From Amycolatopsis pretoriensis (GTDB lineage: Bacteria; Actinomycetota; Actinomycetes; Mycobacteriales; Pseudonocardiaceae), in contig NZ_FNUJ01000006.1 in assembly GCF_900107925.1 (NCBI RefSeq), positions 62,001 through 126,000 of the forward strand: a stretch of DNA of 64,000 nucleotides, written 5' to 3'. The notes beneath the pieces were generated by a model that did not search any database, was not told the DNA's origin, and saw nothing but the letters and a program-made list of their open reading frames with translations. Below, in pieces: positions 16,741-25,454 of this stretch. The stretch's first letter is position 1; the number at the start of each line of letters is the position of its first letter. The position numbers were made by a program, and so were the translations under genes.

Positions 16741-18576
16741 GTGGCAGACACCGACCTCGCGACCGTGTCCGACGCGCTGGAGACCCTCCAGCGCGTGTTC
16801 GGCTACGACAGCTTCCGCGGCGACCAGGCGGCGATCGTCGAGCACGTGGTCGCCGGCGGCGACGCGCTCGTGCTGATGCCCACCGGTGGCGGGAAGTCGT
16901 TGTGCTACCAGATCCCCGCGCTGGTGCGGCCCGGCGTGGGCGTGGTCGTCTCGCCGCTGATCGCGCTGATGCAGGACCAGGTCGACGCGCTGCGCAACGC
17001 CGGGGTCCGCGCCGGGTTCCTGAACTCCACGCAGGACTACGCGGCCCGGCAGGAGACGGAGGCGGCGTTCCTCGCCGGTGAGCTCGACCTGCTCTACCTG
17101 GCGCCGGAACGGCTGTCGATGGAGTCCACCGCGCGGCTGTTCGACCGCGGGAAGATCGCCTTGTTCGCGATCGACGAGGCGCACTGCGTCTCCCAGTGGG
17201 GGCACGACTTCCGGCCGGAGTACCTGGCGCTGTCGTCGCTGCACGAACGCTGGCCGGACGTGCCGCGGATCGCGCTGACCGCGACGGCGACCGAAGCGAC
17301 GCACCAGGAGATCTCGGCGCGGCTGAAGCTCGACGAAGCCCGCCACTTCGTCGCCAGCTTCGACCGGCCGAACATCCAGTACCGGATCGTCGGCAAGAAC
17401 TCGCCGCAGCGGCAGCTGCTCGAACTGCTGCAGACCGAACACAAGGGGGACGCCGGGATCGTCTACTGCCTGTCCCGGAACTCGGTCGAGAAGACCGCGG
17501 AGTTCCTGGTGCAGAACGGAATTCCCGCGGTGCCCTACCACGCGGGCCTCGACGCGCGCACGCGCGCGAAGCACCAGTCGCGGTTCCTGCGGGAGGACGG
17601 CCTGACGGTGGTCGCCACGATCGCGTTCGGCATGGGCATCGACAAGCCGGACGTCCGGTTCGTCGCGCACCTCGACCTGCCGAAGTCCGTCGAGGGCTAC
17701 TACCAGGAAACGGGACGCGCGGGGCGGGACGGGCTGCCGTCCACCGCGTGGCTCGCGTACGGGCTGCAGGACGTCGTGCAGCAGCGCAAGATGATCGACA
17801 CGTCCGAGGGCGACGAGGCGCACCGGCGCCGGCTCGGCGCGCACCTGAACGCGATGCTCGCGCTGTGCGAGACGGTCGAGTGCCGGCGCGTGCAGATCCT
17901 CAACTACTTCGGGCAGCAAGCCGAGCCCTGCGGCAACTGCGACACGTGCTTGAGCCCGCCGGAGAAGTGGAACGGCACGATCCCGGCGCAGAAGCTGCTC
18001 TCCACGATCGTGCGGCTGCGCAACGAGCGGCGCCAGAAGTTCGGCGCCGGCCAGGTGATCGACATCCTGCTCGGCAAGTCCACGCCGAAGGTCACGCAGT
18101 TCCAGCACGACACGCTCAAGACGTTCGGCATCGGCACCGAACTGCGCGAGCCGGAGTGGCGCGCGGTGGTCCGACAGCTGCTGGCCCAGGGCCTGCTGGC
18201 CGTCGAAGGCGACTACGGCTCGCTGGTGCTCACCGAAGCCAGCGCCGAGGTGCTGGGCGGCGGCCGCGAAGTACTGCTGCGCCGTGAGCCCGAGCGCGCC
18301 GCGGCTGCCCGGGTCCGCAGCGCGCGCAAGGCCGCCCCCGCGGCGGACATGCCGGCGGAGGCGGCCCCGCTGTTCGAGCGCCTGCGTGCTTGGCGGGCCG
18401 GTGTCGCGAAGGAACAGGGCGTGCCCGCGTACGTCATCTTCCACGACGCGACCTTGCGCCAGATCGCCACGCAACGGCCGTCGTCACTGGCCGACCTGGG
18501 CACGGTCAGCGGTGTCGGCGAGAACAAGCTCGCCAAGTACGGCGAAGGCGTGCTCGAGGTGCTGACGGCGGAGTGA
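16741..18576 (+). CDS. recQ: ATP-dependent DNA helicase RecQ
   Basis: A 611-residue RecQ with the full bacterial domain set. The SF2 helicase core has Walker A MPTGGGKS (46-53), DEAH in AIDEAHCVSQWGHDFRPEY and motif VI QETGRAGRDG. A zinc-binding domain carries cysteines in ETVECRRV and EPCGNCDTC. An RQC winged helix is followed by a C-terminal HRDC domain (about 535-611, LFERLRAWRAGVAKEQGVPAYVIFHDATL). RecQ unwinds 3'-tailed duplexes in recombination and stalled-fork repair. It starts at GTG 16741 and appears monocistronic. Confidence 0.97.
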   Translation: MADTDLATVSDALETLQRVFGYDSFRGDQAAIVEHVVAGGDALVLMPTGGGKSLCYQIPALVRPGVGVVVSPLIALMQDQVDALRNAGVRAGFLNSTQDYAARQETEAAFLAGELDLLYLAPERLSMESTARLFDRGKIALFAIDEAHCVSQWGHDFRPEYLALSSLHERWPDVPRIALTATATEATHQEISARLKLDEARHFVASFDRPNIQYRIVGKNSPQRQLLELLQTEHKGDAGIVYCLSRNSVEKTAEFLVQNGIPAVPYHAGLDARTRAKHQSRFLREDGLTVVATIAFGMGIDKPDVRFVAHLDLPKSVEGYYQETGRAGRDGLPSTAWLAYGLQDVVQQRKMIDTSEGDEAHRRRLGAHLNAMLALCETVECRRVQILNYFGQQAEPCGNCDTCLSPPEKWNGTIPAQKLLSTIVRLRNERRQKFGAGQVIDILLGKSTPKVTQFQHDTLKTFGIGTELREPEWRAVVRQLLAQGLLAVEGDYGSLVLTEASAEVLGGGREVLLRREPERAAAARVRSARKAAPAADMPAEAAPLFERLRAWRAGVAKEQGVPAYVIFHDATLRQIATQRPSSLADLGTVSGVGENKLAKYGEGVLEVLTAE

Positions 18577-18577
18577 C

Positions 18578-18799
18578 CTACCGGGCGGCCGGGCCCGGGC
18601 GCCCGTCCGGCCCGGTCACCGAGTTGACCTTGCGGACCGCGCCGGCGATCTGCTCGTGGTACTTGCCCTTGGTCTTGTCGTCGACGAACTTGGCCGCCTT
18701 GCCGACGGCCCCGTTCACCTTTTCGGGGTTCTTCTTGGCGTACGCGCGGGCGGCGCCGGCCGCGCCGGCCAGCACGGTGAGCTTGCGCAGGAAAGCCAT
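18578..18799 (-). CDS. MT0933-like small protein (annotated antitoxin family)
   Basis: A 73-residue basic protein. KNPEKVNGAVGKAAKFVDDKTKGKY is the core pattern of the Rv0909/MT0933 family, helices ending in D-K-T-x-G-K-Y. A hydrophobic N-terminal stretch (residues 5-22) may be a weak membrane anchor. GGGAG lies upstream of the ATG at 18799. The family is called antitoxin in databases, but no toxin gene is adjacent on either strand here, so that function is doubtful; a stress-induced structural role is equally possible. Confidence 0.7.
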   Translation of the reverse strand: MAFLRKLTVLAGAAGAARAYAKKNPEKVNGAVGKAAKFVDDKTKGKYHEQIAGAVRKVNSVTGPDGRPGPAAR

Positions 18800-18927
18800 G
18801 GTCGTCTCCCTCGTCGGTGTGCGGTCATCCTGACAACGCGGACGAACCACCCGGAGGTTCCCCGTGTGACGGGAGCCAAACAAAATTGCCGCGCGAGCGG
18901 CGCCCGGCGGCCTCTAGGGTCGGGTCC

Positions 18928-19893
18928 ATGCGCGACCTGGCGGCCCTGCCGAAGGCCCACCTGCACGTCCACCTGGAAAGCACGATCCGGCCGGGCACAC
19001 TCCGTGAACTCGGCGAGGCGAACGGCGTCGCCGTCCCCGCCGAACCGCCGCAGTTCGACGGTTTTCGCGCGTTCGCCGACTACAACGCGCTCATCCGAGC
19101 CTGTCTCCAGCATCCCGAGGACTTCGAGCGCATCGCCCGCGAGTACTGCGAAGACGAGCTCGCCCAAGGAACGCGCTACGCCGAAGTCACGTTCACCGCG
19201 GCCTCGCACGGGGAACGGCTGGGCGACCTCGAAATGCCCCTGGAGTCCGTCCTCAAGGGACTGTCCGGACTCGAAACCCGGCTCCTGCTGGACCATTCGC
19301 GACGCCGGCCGGTCGACCGCGCCGAGCGCACCCTCGACCTCGCGCTGAAGTACGACGAAGTCTTCGCGATCGGCATGGCGGGCGAGGAAAACCACTCCCT
19401 CCGTCCTTTCGCGACGGTCTTCGACCGGGCCCGCGCGGCCGGCCTCCACCTGCTGCACCACACCGGCGAGGACGCCGGCCCGGACAGCATCCGCGAAGCC
19501 CTCGAAGTCGGCCGCACCGAGCGGCTCGGCCACGGCATCCGCGTCCTCGACGACCCGTCGCTCGTCGCCGAGGTACGCGAACGAGGACTGGCCTTGGAGG
19601 TCTGCCCGTCGTCGAACGTGACGCTCGGGCTGGTCCCGTCGCTGCCCGAGCACCCGCTCCCCCGGCTGGTCGGGGCCGGGCTGACGGTCACGCTCAACAC
19701 CGACGTCCCGTCGGTCACCGGCGCGAACCTGGCCGAGGAGTACGCGCGCGTCCGCGACGCCTTCGGTTACGACGACACCGCGATGGCGGACTTCGCGCGG
19801 GCGAGCGTCACGGCGTCCTTCGCGCCCGAATCGACGAAGCAGCGGATGCTGCGGGACATCGACGCCTGGCTCACACCGGCAGCAGGCGGGTGA
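18928..19893 (+). CDS. adenosine-deaminase-family amidohydrolase with altered active-site Asp pair
   Basis: A 321-residue TIM-barrel deaminase. The zinc ligands are His13 and His15 in HVHLE, His178 in HHTGE and Asp259. The catalytic Glu181 and His202 in RLGHGI are present. In true adenosine deaminases the zinc Asp is followed by a second Asp that contacts the purine N7 (TDDP); here the motif is NTDVPSV, with Val260. The chemistry should be intact but base recognition may differ, so adenosine is not assured as substrate. No ribosome site is visible before the ATG; a TCTAGGGT phrase 12 bases upstream suggests a short or absent leader. Confidence 0.85.
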   Translation: MRDLAALPKAHLHVHLESTIRPGTLRELGEANGVAVPAEPPQFDGFRAFADYNALIRACLQHPEDFERIAREYCEDELAQGTRYAEVTFTAASHGERLGDLEMPLESVLKGLSGLETRLLLDHSRRRPVDRAERTLDLALKYDEVFAIGMAGEENHSLRPFATVFDRARAAGLHLLHHTGEDAGPDSIREALEVGRTERLGHGIRVLDDPSLVAEVRERGLALEVCPSSNVTLGLVPSLPEHPLPRLVGAGLTVTLNTDVPSVTGANLAEEYARVRDAFGYDDTAMADFARASVTASFAPESTKQRMLRDIDAWLTPAAGG

Positions 19894-21238
19894 CCAGCGT
19901 GCCGAGCTGGTGCACCGTGCGGCACTCGTGCATCTCGACGACTTCGGCGTACTCCAGCGCCGCCGAGTCGCCGGTCGACCACAGCGACCGCCGCTCCGGG
20001 TTCAGCCAGTAGACGTGCCGGGCGCGGGCCTTGATCTCGCGGACCGCGTCGAGGTTCGGGTCGCCGCCGTTGGTGCGGGCGTCGCCGAGGATCAGCACCG
20101 ACGTGCGCGGGCCGACCGCGTCGAGCCAGTTCGCGGTGAACTGGCGCAGTGAGCCGCCGTAGTCGCTGTGGCCGTCCCAGCGCACCAGCGCCGCTTCGGA
20201 CAGCATGCGCGCGCCCAGGTGTTCGGGATCCGCGACACCGGTGGTGACCAGGTGGGTGACCTCGTCGGCGCTGTCCACGAACGCGAACACGCGGATCTTG
20301 CTGAACTGGTCGCGCAGCGCCTGGACCAGCAGCATCGTGAAGTTCGCGAACCCTGCCACGGACCCGGAGAGGTCGCACAGCAGCACGATCTCCGGCCGGC
20401 CGGGCCGCCGGTGGCGGTAGGCCGGGCGCAGCGGCACGCCGCCGGTCGAGAGCGACCGCCGCAGCGTGCGGCGCAGGTCGATCTGCCCGCGCGTGGTGCG
20501 CTTGCGCCGGGCGGCGAGGCGCGTCGCGAGCTTGCGGGACAGCGGCTGGATCGTGCGCCGCAGCTCGGCAAGCTGGTTTCGGCTGGCGATCAGGAAGTCG
20601 ACGCGGTCGGGTGCGGGCGCGATCGCGTGCTTGGCGACGCGCTCGCGGCCGCGGACCTCGGCGGCCCGGCGGCGCGCCTCGGTGCGGACCTGGCCGCGGA
20701 AGCCTTCGACGCGACGGCGGATCTCGTCGCGGTCGAGCCGGTCGGTGAACTCGCCGCGCGCGCCGCCACCGCGGACCGCGGCCAGCACGCGAGCGATGAG
20801 CGTCTGCGGCTGGAGCCGCTCCAGCGTCTGGTGGGCCGAGAACCCGCCACCCGGACCCGACGACGAGCCGTACTGGCCCAGCATCTCGACGGCCAGCCCG
20901 GCGAGCTGGGCCAGCGCCTGCTGGTCGCCGTCGGCCAGCGCCGTCGCGAGTTCCGCACGCAGCTCGTCCAGGGTCGAAGGCCGGTCTTCGCGGGCCCGCT
21001 CGGGCGTGCCGATCCCGGCCGGGAAGTACAGGTCGAACGCGGCGTCGAAGACCGCGCGCTGCCCGCCGCGCCGGACCAGCGCCGCGGCCAGCCCTTCGCG
21101 GACCAGCGAACGGTCGTCCATGCCGAGGACCTCCAGCGCGGCCGCGGCGTCGACGGTTTCGGCAGGGCCGGCCGGAATGCCCTGGGCCCGCAGGGCCCGC
21201 ACGAACGACGCGAGCCGCTCGGGCACGCCGCCGGTCAC
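19871..21238 (-). CDS. VWA-domain protein (CoxE-like), MoxR partner
   Basis: A 455-residue cytoplasmic protein. An N-terminal helical region is followed by a C-terminal von Willebrand A domain whose MIDAS motif DLSGS begins at Asp289 (LLCDLSGSVAGF), with TNGGDPN later. MoxR ATPases and VWA proteins act as pairs in metal insertion or enzyme activation, as in CoxD/CoxE and RavA/ViaA. The GTG at 21238 overlaps the stop of the MoxR gene as GTGA. Its 3' end overlaps the converging deaminase by 23 bases. The client enzyme is not encoded nearby. Confidence 0.9.
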   Translation of the reverse strand: MTGGVPERLASFVRALRAQGIPAGPAETVDAAAALEVLGMDDRSLVREGLAAALVRRGGQRAVFDAAFDLYFPAGIGTPERAREDRPSTLDELRAELATALADGDQQALAQLAGLAVEMLGQYGSSSGPGGGFSAHQTLERLQPQTLIARVLAAVRGGGARGEFTDRLDRDEIRRRVEGFRGQVRTEARRRAAEVRGRERVAKHAIAPAPDRVDFLIASRNQLAELRRTIQPLSRKLATRLAARRKRTTRGQIDLRRTLRRSLSTGGVPLRPAYRHRRPGRPEIVLLCDLSGSVAGFANFTMLLVQALRDQFSKIRVFAFVDSADEVTHLVTTGVADPEHLGARMLSEAALVRWDGHSDYGGSLRQFTANWLDAVGPRTSVLILGDARTNGGDPNLDAVREIKARARHVYWLNPERRSLWSTGDSAALEYAEVVEMHECRTVHQLGTLVTRLLPV

Positions 21239-22116
21239 GACGCGTCCAGGACCTGTTCGAGCTTCAGGCCGGCGCCGGCCTTGGCGATGTCGTCCTGGTG
21301 CTTGAGGACGACGCCGAGGCTTTCCCGCACGACCTGCTCGTCCAACGTCGACGCGCCGAGCGCGAGCAGCGTGCGCGCCCAGTCGATGGTCTCGGCGACC
21401 GACGGCAGCTTGCGCAGGTCCATCGCCCGCAGCGCGGCGATCACCCGGACGACGGAATCGGCGAGCGCGGCGTCGATGCCCGGGACCTTGAGCCGGATGA
21501 TGTCGCGCTCCAGCTCTTCGTCCGGGAAGTCGATGTGCAGGAACAGGCACCGGCGGCGCAGGGCCTCGGACAGCTCGCGCGTCGCGTTGGAGGTCAGCAC
21601 GGCGAACGGCGCGCGCGTGGCGGTGATCGTGCCCAGCTCCGGCACGGTCACCTGGAAGTCGCCGAGCACCTCCAGCAGCAGGCCCTCGACCTCCATGTCC
21701 GCCTTGTCGGTCTCGTCGATGAGCAGCACGGTCGGCTCGTCCGACGAGATCGCCGTCAGCAGCGGGCGGCGCAGCAGGAACTCCTCGCCGAAGATGTCGG
21801 TGCGGGCTTGCTCCCACGTCTCGTCGCGGCCGGCGGTGATCCGCAGCAGCTGCTTCGCGTGGTTCCACTCGTAAAGTGCGCGGGCCTCGTCGATGCCCTC
21901 GTAGCACTGCAGGCGCACCAGCCGCGAGCCGCTCACCTGCGCGACTGCCTTGGCGAGCTCGGTCTTGCCGACGCCGGCGGGGCCCTCGACGAGCAGCGGC
22001 TTGCCGAGCCGGTCGGCGAGGAACACCGTGGTCGCCACGGCCGTCGACGCCAGGTAGCCGGCTTCGGCCAGCTTGGCCGACACGTCGTCGACGGAGGTGA
22101 AGAATCCGGTGCCCAC
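21235..22116 (-). CDS. MoxR-type AAA+ ATPase
   Basis: A 293-residue AAA+ protein. Walker A is GPAGVGKT (45-52), Walker B is VLLIDETDKAD, sensor I is LTSNATRELSEALRRRCLF with the arginine finger pair, and a lid domain follows. Two tandem GTG codons lie at 22119 and 22116; the second is preferred because it sits six bases from AGGAGG. It is cotranscribed with the VWA gene. The pair probably remodels or activates another protein using ATP. The promoter is in the 63-base gap shared with the divergent aldo/keto reductase. Confidence 0.92.
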   Translation of the reverse strand: MGTGFFTSVDDVSAKLAEAGYLASTAVATTVFLADRLGKPLLVEGPAGVGKTELAKAVAQVSGSRLVRLQCYEGIDEARALYEWNHAKQLLRITAGRDETWEQARTDIFGEEFLLRRPLLTAISSDEPTVLLIDETDKADMEVEGLLLEVLGDFQVTVPELGTITATRAPFAVLTSNATRELSEALRRRCLFLHIDFPDEELERDIIRLKVPGIDAALADSVVRVIAALRAMDLRKLPSVAETIDWARTLLALGASTLDEQVVRESLGVVLKHQDDIAKAGAGLKLEQVLDAS

Positions 22117-22179
22117 CACGTGCCTCCTAAGCGATCGCTCACCAGGAGCGTACCCGACGATCGGGCTAGCATCGGCCGC

Positions 22180-23208
22180 GTGACCTACGTTGCCGCTCCC
22201 GGCCGATACGAATCGATCCCCTACCGCCGCACCGGGCGTTCCGGGCTCAAGCTGCCCGCGATCTCGCTCGGGCTGTGGCACAACTTCGGCCACGACAAGC
22301 CGCTGCAGACCCAGCGCGACATCACCCGCCGCGCGTTCGACCTCGGCATCACGCACTTCGACCTGGCCAACAACTACGGCCCGCCCTACGGCTCGGCGGA
22401 GGAGAACTTCGGGCGGCTGCTGGCCACCGACTTCAAGCCCTACCGCGACGAGCTGGTGATCTCGACCAAGGCCGGCTACGACATGTGGCCCGGCCCGTAC
22501 GGCGAGTGGGGTTCGCGCAAGTACCTGCTGTCCTCACTGGACCAGTCGCTGGGCCGCATGGGCCTGGACTATGTCGACATCTTCTATTCCCACCGCTTCG
22601 ACCCCGAGACGCCCCTGGAAGAGACGGTCGGGGCGCTCGACGCCGCCGTCCGCGCCGGGAAAGCGCTTTACGTCGGGATTTCGTCCTACAGCTCGGAGCG
22701 GACCGCCGAGGCCGCGCGGCTGCTGCGTGAGCTCGGCACGCCGCTGCTGATCCACCAGCCGTCGTACTCGATGCTGAACCGCTGGATCGAAGAGGACGGG
22801 CTCCTCGACACCCTCGAGGAGGCGGGTGCCGGCTGCATCGCGTTCTCGCCGCTCGCGCAGGGACTGCTGACCGACAAGTACCTGAAGGGCGTTCCGGCGG
22901 ACTCGCGGGCCGCTCAGGGCAAGTCGCTCGACCCGGGCACCCTCGACGAGAACCGCCTGAACCGCGTGCGCGCGCTCAACGACATCGCGGCCCGGCGCGG
23001 CCAGTCGCTGGCGCAGCTGGCGCTCGCGTGGGCGCTGCGCGACAGCCGCGTGACGTCGGTGCTGATCGGCGCCAGTAGCGTCAAGCAGCTCGAGGACAAC
23101 GTCGGCGCGCTCGGCAACCTCGACTTCTCTTCCGAGGAGCTGACGGAGATCGACGGCCACGCGACCGACGCGGACATCAACCTCTGGAAGCGGTCCTCGG
23201 ACGCCTGA
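22180..23208 (+). CDS. aldo/keto reductase, L-glyceraldehyde-3-phosphate-reductase-like
   Basis: A 342-residue AKR14-like enzyme. The (beta/alpha)8 barrel carries HFDLANNYGPPYGSAE with catalytic Asp and Tyr, the Lys in ISTKAGYDMWPGPYGEWGSRKYLL, and His in YSHRFD. A C-terminal NADPH-binding motif LIGASSVKQLEDN is present. WPGPYG..GSRKYLLSSLDQSL is the signature of the YghZ/Gpr branch, which detoxifies L-glyceraldehyde 3-phosphate and methylglyoxal. The GTG start lies ten bases after a possible -10 (GGCTAGCAT), so the leader is short. It is monocistronic. Confidence 0.92.
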   Translation: MTYVAAPGRYESIPYRRTGRSGLKLPAISLGLWHNFGHDKPLQTQRDITRRAFDLGITHFDLANNYGPPYGSAEENFGRLLATDFKPYRDELVISTKAGYDMWPGPYGEWGSRKYLLSSLDQSLGRMGLDYVDIFYSHRFDPETPLEETVGALDAAVRAGKALYVGISSYSSERTAEAARLLRELGTPLLIHQPSYSMLNRWIEEDGLLDTLEEAGAGCIAFSPLAQGLLTDKYLKGVPADSRAAQGKSLDPGTLDENRLNRVRALNDIAARRGQSLAQLALAWALRDSRVTSVLIGASSVKQLEDNVGALGNLDFSSEELTEIDGHATDADINLWKRSSDA

Positions 23209-23293
23209 GACCCGGCGGCGGGGCGCCACGCGCGTCCCGCCGTTTCTCCGGCGTGACGTTGACCAGATTGGCTTTGGTCATAGGGAGGCGGGA

Positions 23294-23587
23294 GTGTCGG
23301 AAGACGCCGGCGCGAGCTGGCTCTGGGTGGACGACCTGCGGCCGGCCCCGCCGGGCTGGACGTGGGCGAAGACGAGCGCGGCGGCGATCGAGCTGCTCGC
23401 CGGCGGGGAGTTCACGGCGATCTCGCTCGACCACGACCTGGGCGGCGACGACACGACCCGCCCGGTCGTGCTGTGGCTGTGCGAAAACGACCGCTGGCCA
23501 CCGGAAGTGCGGGTCCACACGGCCAACCCGGTGGGCCGGGAGTGGCTCGTCGGCATGGCGCGCCGCTACGGGCCGGGCGTCCGCTAG
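23294..23587 (+). CDS. cyclic-phosphate processing receiver-like (cREC) domain protein
   Basis: A 97-residue protein consisting of one receiver-like domain. WVDDLRPAPPGW at the N-terminus, ISLDHDLGGDD in the centre and HTANPVGREWL near the end are the landmarks of the cREC family. That family was proposed computationally to process 2',3'-cyclic phosphates in RNA repair or NAD-related pathways. GGGAGG lies five bases before the GTG. The gene is tail to tail with sigC with a 4-base overlap and has no RNA-repair neighbours, so its partner is unknown. Confidence 0.8.
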   Translation: MSEDAGASWLWVDDLRPAPPGWTWAKTSAAAIELLAGGEFTAISLDHDLGGDDTTRPVVLWLCENDRWPPEVRVHTANPVGREWLVGMARRYGPGVR

Positions 23588-24135
23588 CCGGTACCGCGGG
23601 CTCGGCGGGCCTGGATCAGGTCGTCGCGGGCGCGGGCGACCCGCGAGCGGACGGTGCCGACCGGGCAGCCGCAGACGTCGGCGGCCTCGGCGTAGGACAG
23701 GCCGAGGACCTGGGTCAGGACGAGGACCTCGCGCCGCTCCGGCTCCAGGTCGTCGAGCAGCAGGCCCAGCTCGACGAGCTCCTCGAAGCCGGCCGCGGGA
23801 TCGCGGGTGCGCTCGGCGGCGGCTTCCCAGTCGGTGTCGGCGATCTTGGGCCGGGCACCGGCGGCCCGGATCTGGTCGACGACCACCCGGCGCGCGATGG
23901 ACAACAGCCACGTCCGCGACGACGAGCGGCCGGCGAAGCGGCGGAGACTGCCGAAGGCGCGGAGGTAGGTCTCCTGCGTCAGGTCGTCGGCCGCGGCGGT
24001 GTCGGTGAGGTGGGCGAGGAAGCGCCAGACGTCGGCCTGGGTGGCGCGGACCCACTCCTCCAGCGCGCGCCGGTCACCCCGCCCGGCGGACAGGGCCAGG
24101 GCCGTGACGCGTTCGTCGTCCTCACGGTGGGTCAT
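23584..24135 (-). CDS. sigC: ECF sigma factor SigC
   Basis: A 183-residue extracytoplasmic-function sigma factor. Region 2 is DVWRFLAHLTDTAAADDLTQETYLRAFGSL and region 4 is REVLVLTQVLGLSYAEAADVCGCPVGTVRSRV. VTALALSAGRGDRRALEEWVRATQADVWRF and the VCGCPVGT helix match mycobacterial SigC closely by eye. No anti-sigma gene is adjacent; SigC of mycobacteria is also described without a linked anti-sigma factor. The ATG at 24135 is the start that fits region 2. It lies 95 bases downstream of a secreted-protein gene on the same strand. Confidence 0.9.
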   Translation of the reverse strand: MTHREDDERVTALALSAGRGDRRALEEWVRATQADVWRFLAHLTDTAAADDLTQETYLRAFGSLRRFAGRSSSRTWLLSIARRVVVDQIRAAGARPKIADTDWEAAAERTRDPAAGFEELVELGLLLDDLEPERREVLVLTQVLGLSYAEAADVCGCPVGTVRSRVARARDDLIQARRARGTG

Positions 24136-24230
24136 GATCCGGAACTTAGCAGTGACGAGAACCCGGCGGGATCCGCCTTCCTCACTCGATCTGCTCGACC
24201 GCCCACTGCCGCCACGTGGCTCGACCCGGT

Positions 24231-24707
24231 TCAGTACTGGCCGCTGTAGCACTTCGAGTCGGCGTACTCGCAGTTCGTCCAGCCGATGATGAGGTGATTG
24301 ACGTCGTGCGCTTCGGCGATCATGTGGGTGATGCCGCCGGGCCGGTTCGCGGTCAGGGAGATCGTCCCGAGACCGTAGACGGCGTCGGACGACGGACACC
24401 GGTAGGGCTCGACCGGGTACCAATCGCTACCGGCCACGTTCGAGCTGCCCTGGTAGCCGTAGAACACGACGTAGGCACACTCGCCGCCCTTCATGGACAC
24501 CTTGACGTTCGACAACGTGACGGTCTTCAGCGACGACGACCAGGAGATGGTGCCCGTGGCCGAAATGGCCGTGGCACCGGCCCCGCCGGCGTGCACCGCC
24601 GCGACGGAGAACCGCGTCGGGACAGCGGCCGCCGTGCCGACCGTGGCCGCCAGCAGACCGACCAGGGCTCCCAGGGTCAGGACGAGCCGGGCGATCCTTC
24701 GCATCAT
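24231..24707 (-). CDS. secreted protein of unknown function
   Basis: A 158-residue exported protein. The signal peptide covers about residues 1-28 (MMRRIARLVLTLGALVGLL, then an AAA-VP cleavage zone). The mature part is beta-rich (GATAISATGTISWSSSLKTV) and has four cysteines (GGECAYV, PYRCPSS, WTNCEYADSKC), which could form two disulphides. No enzyme motif is recognised. GAGGAG lies six bases before the first of two adjacent ATGs. It lies upstream of sigC and could share its message, which would make it a candidate member of the SigC regulon. Confidence 0.8.
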   Translation of the reverse strand: MMRRIARLVLTLGALVGLLAATVGTAAAVPTRFSVAAVHAGGAGATAISATGTISWSSSLKTVTLSNVKVSMKGGECAYVVFYGYQGSSNVAGSDWYPVEPYRCPSSDAVYGLGTISLTANRPGGITHMIAEAHDVNHLIIGWTNCEYADSKCYSGQY

Positions 24708-24850
24708 GGTGTGCTCCTCGCGACGGGGCGTGGCCCGGCCGGCCCGGACCGCCGTCTCCACGCGCGGCGCGTGAGAGCCGTTTAGGGCCGCGTTCCTGCT
24801 GTCACCCGTTCGGCCGATAAAGCACTGGAGTATAGGGCGTTATACGCCCC

Positions 24851-25363
24851 TCACTCGATCTGCTCGACCGCCCACTCGGCCCACTCCCGCTGCATCGCCG
24901 AGAAGCGCTTGCCCCACTCCAGGACGAGCCGGCCGTAGACCGACTGGTTGTCGTCGCCCCAGTCGATCGTCCCCTCCAGTTCCGCCAGCCGCTTCTCGCG
25001 CTCCGCCGCCGTCTCGCCCATCGCCGCGACGTAACCGCGAGCCTGCTCCGCGGCCACCGAGCCGAGGAAGTAGACGCGCAGCAGCCCCGCACTGCGCGGG
25101 GGGCCGCCCGGATCGACCTCGACCAGCCAGTGGCGCAGCTCCGCCAGCCCGGCGTCGGTGATCTCGTACTCCTTGCGCCCGCGCGGGCCCTCGGCGTGGA
25201 CGCGGATCATGCCCGCCGCCTCCAGCTTGCCGAGCTCGCCGTAGAGCTGGCTCTGCGTCGCCGGCCAGACGTTGGCCATCGCCCGCTCGAAGCGTTTCAG
25301 CAGGTCGTAGCCGCTTCCCGGCTCGTCGGCCAGCATGCCGAGCACCGCGTGTCGAAGGCTCAT
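24851..25363 (-). CDS. PadR-family transcriptional regulator
   Basis: A 170-residue regulator. The PadR winged helix (MSLRHAVLGMLADEPGSGYDLLKRF, then WPATQSQLYGELGKLEAAGMI and GRKEYEITDAGLAEL) is followed by a Vir_act_alpha_C-type helical dimerisation domain ending in EWAVEQIE. The ATG at 25363 fits the family start. It is divergent from the membrane-protein/carotenoid-oxygenase operon, with paired operators between them. PadR proteins are usually repressors released by a small phenolic or hydrophobic ligand; the ligand here is unknown. Confidence 0.9.
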   Translation of the reverse strand: MSLRHAVLGMLADEPGSGYDLLKRFERAMANVWPATQSQLYGELGKLEAAGMIRVHAEGPRGRKEYEITDAGLAELRHWLVEVDPGGPPRSAGLLRVYFLGSVAAEQARGYVAAMGETAAEREKRLAELEGTIDWGDDNQSVYGRLVLEWGKRFSAMQREWAEWAVEQIE

Positions 25364-25386
25364 GCCGTCATCATGACATTCCACTC

Positions 25387-25427
25387 TTGACATGTCGACT
25401 CCGGAGCTTCTAGTTTCGACATGTCAA
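25387..25427. promoter_or_regulatory. paired PadR operators
   Basis: TTGACATGTCGA at 25387-25398 and its exact reverse complement TCGACATGTCAA at 25416-25427 form a perfect 12-bp inverted repeat, centres 29 bp apart. Each arm also contains the self-palindrome GACATGTC. PadR proteins bind ATGT...ACAT-type sites, so two dimers on one DNA face are plausible. The elements sit 24 bases upstream of the PadR start and 28 bases upstream of the membrane-protein start. Confidence 0.78.
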
Positions 25428-25454
25428 AGTTGGAACGTCGGGAAGGGACCCGCC

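Noticed and set aside
18578..18799. Complete toxin-antitoxin module
   Set aside because: Only the MT0933-like protein is present; neighbours are recQ and a deaminase relative, neither a toxin.
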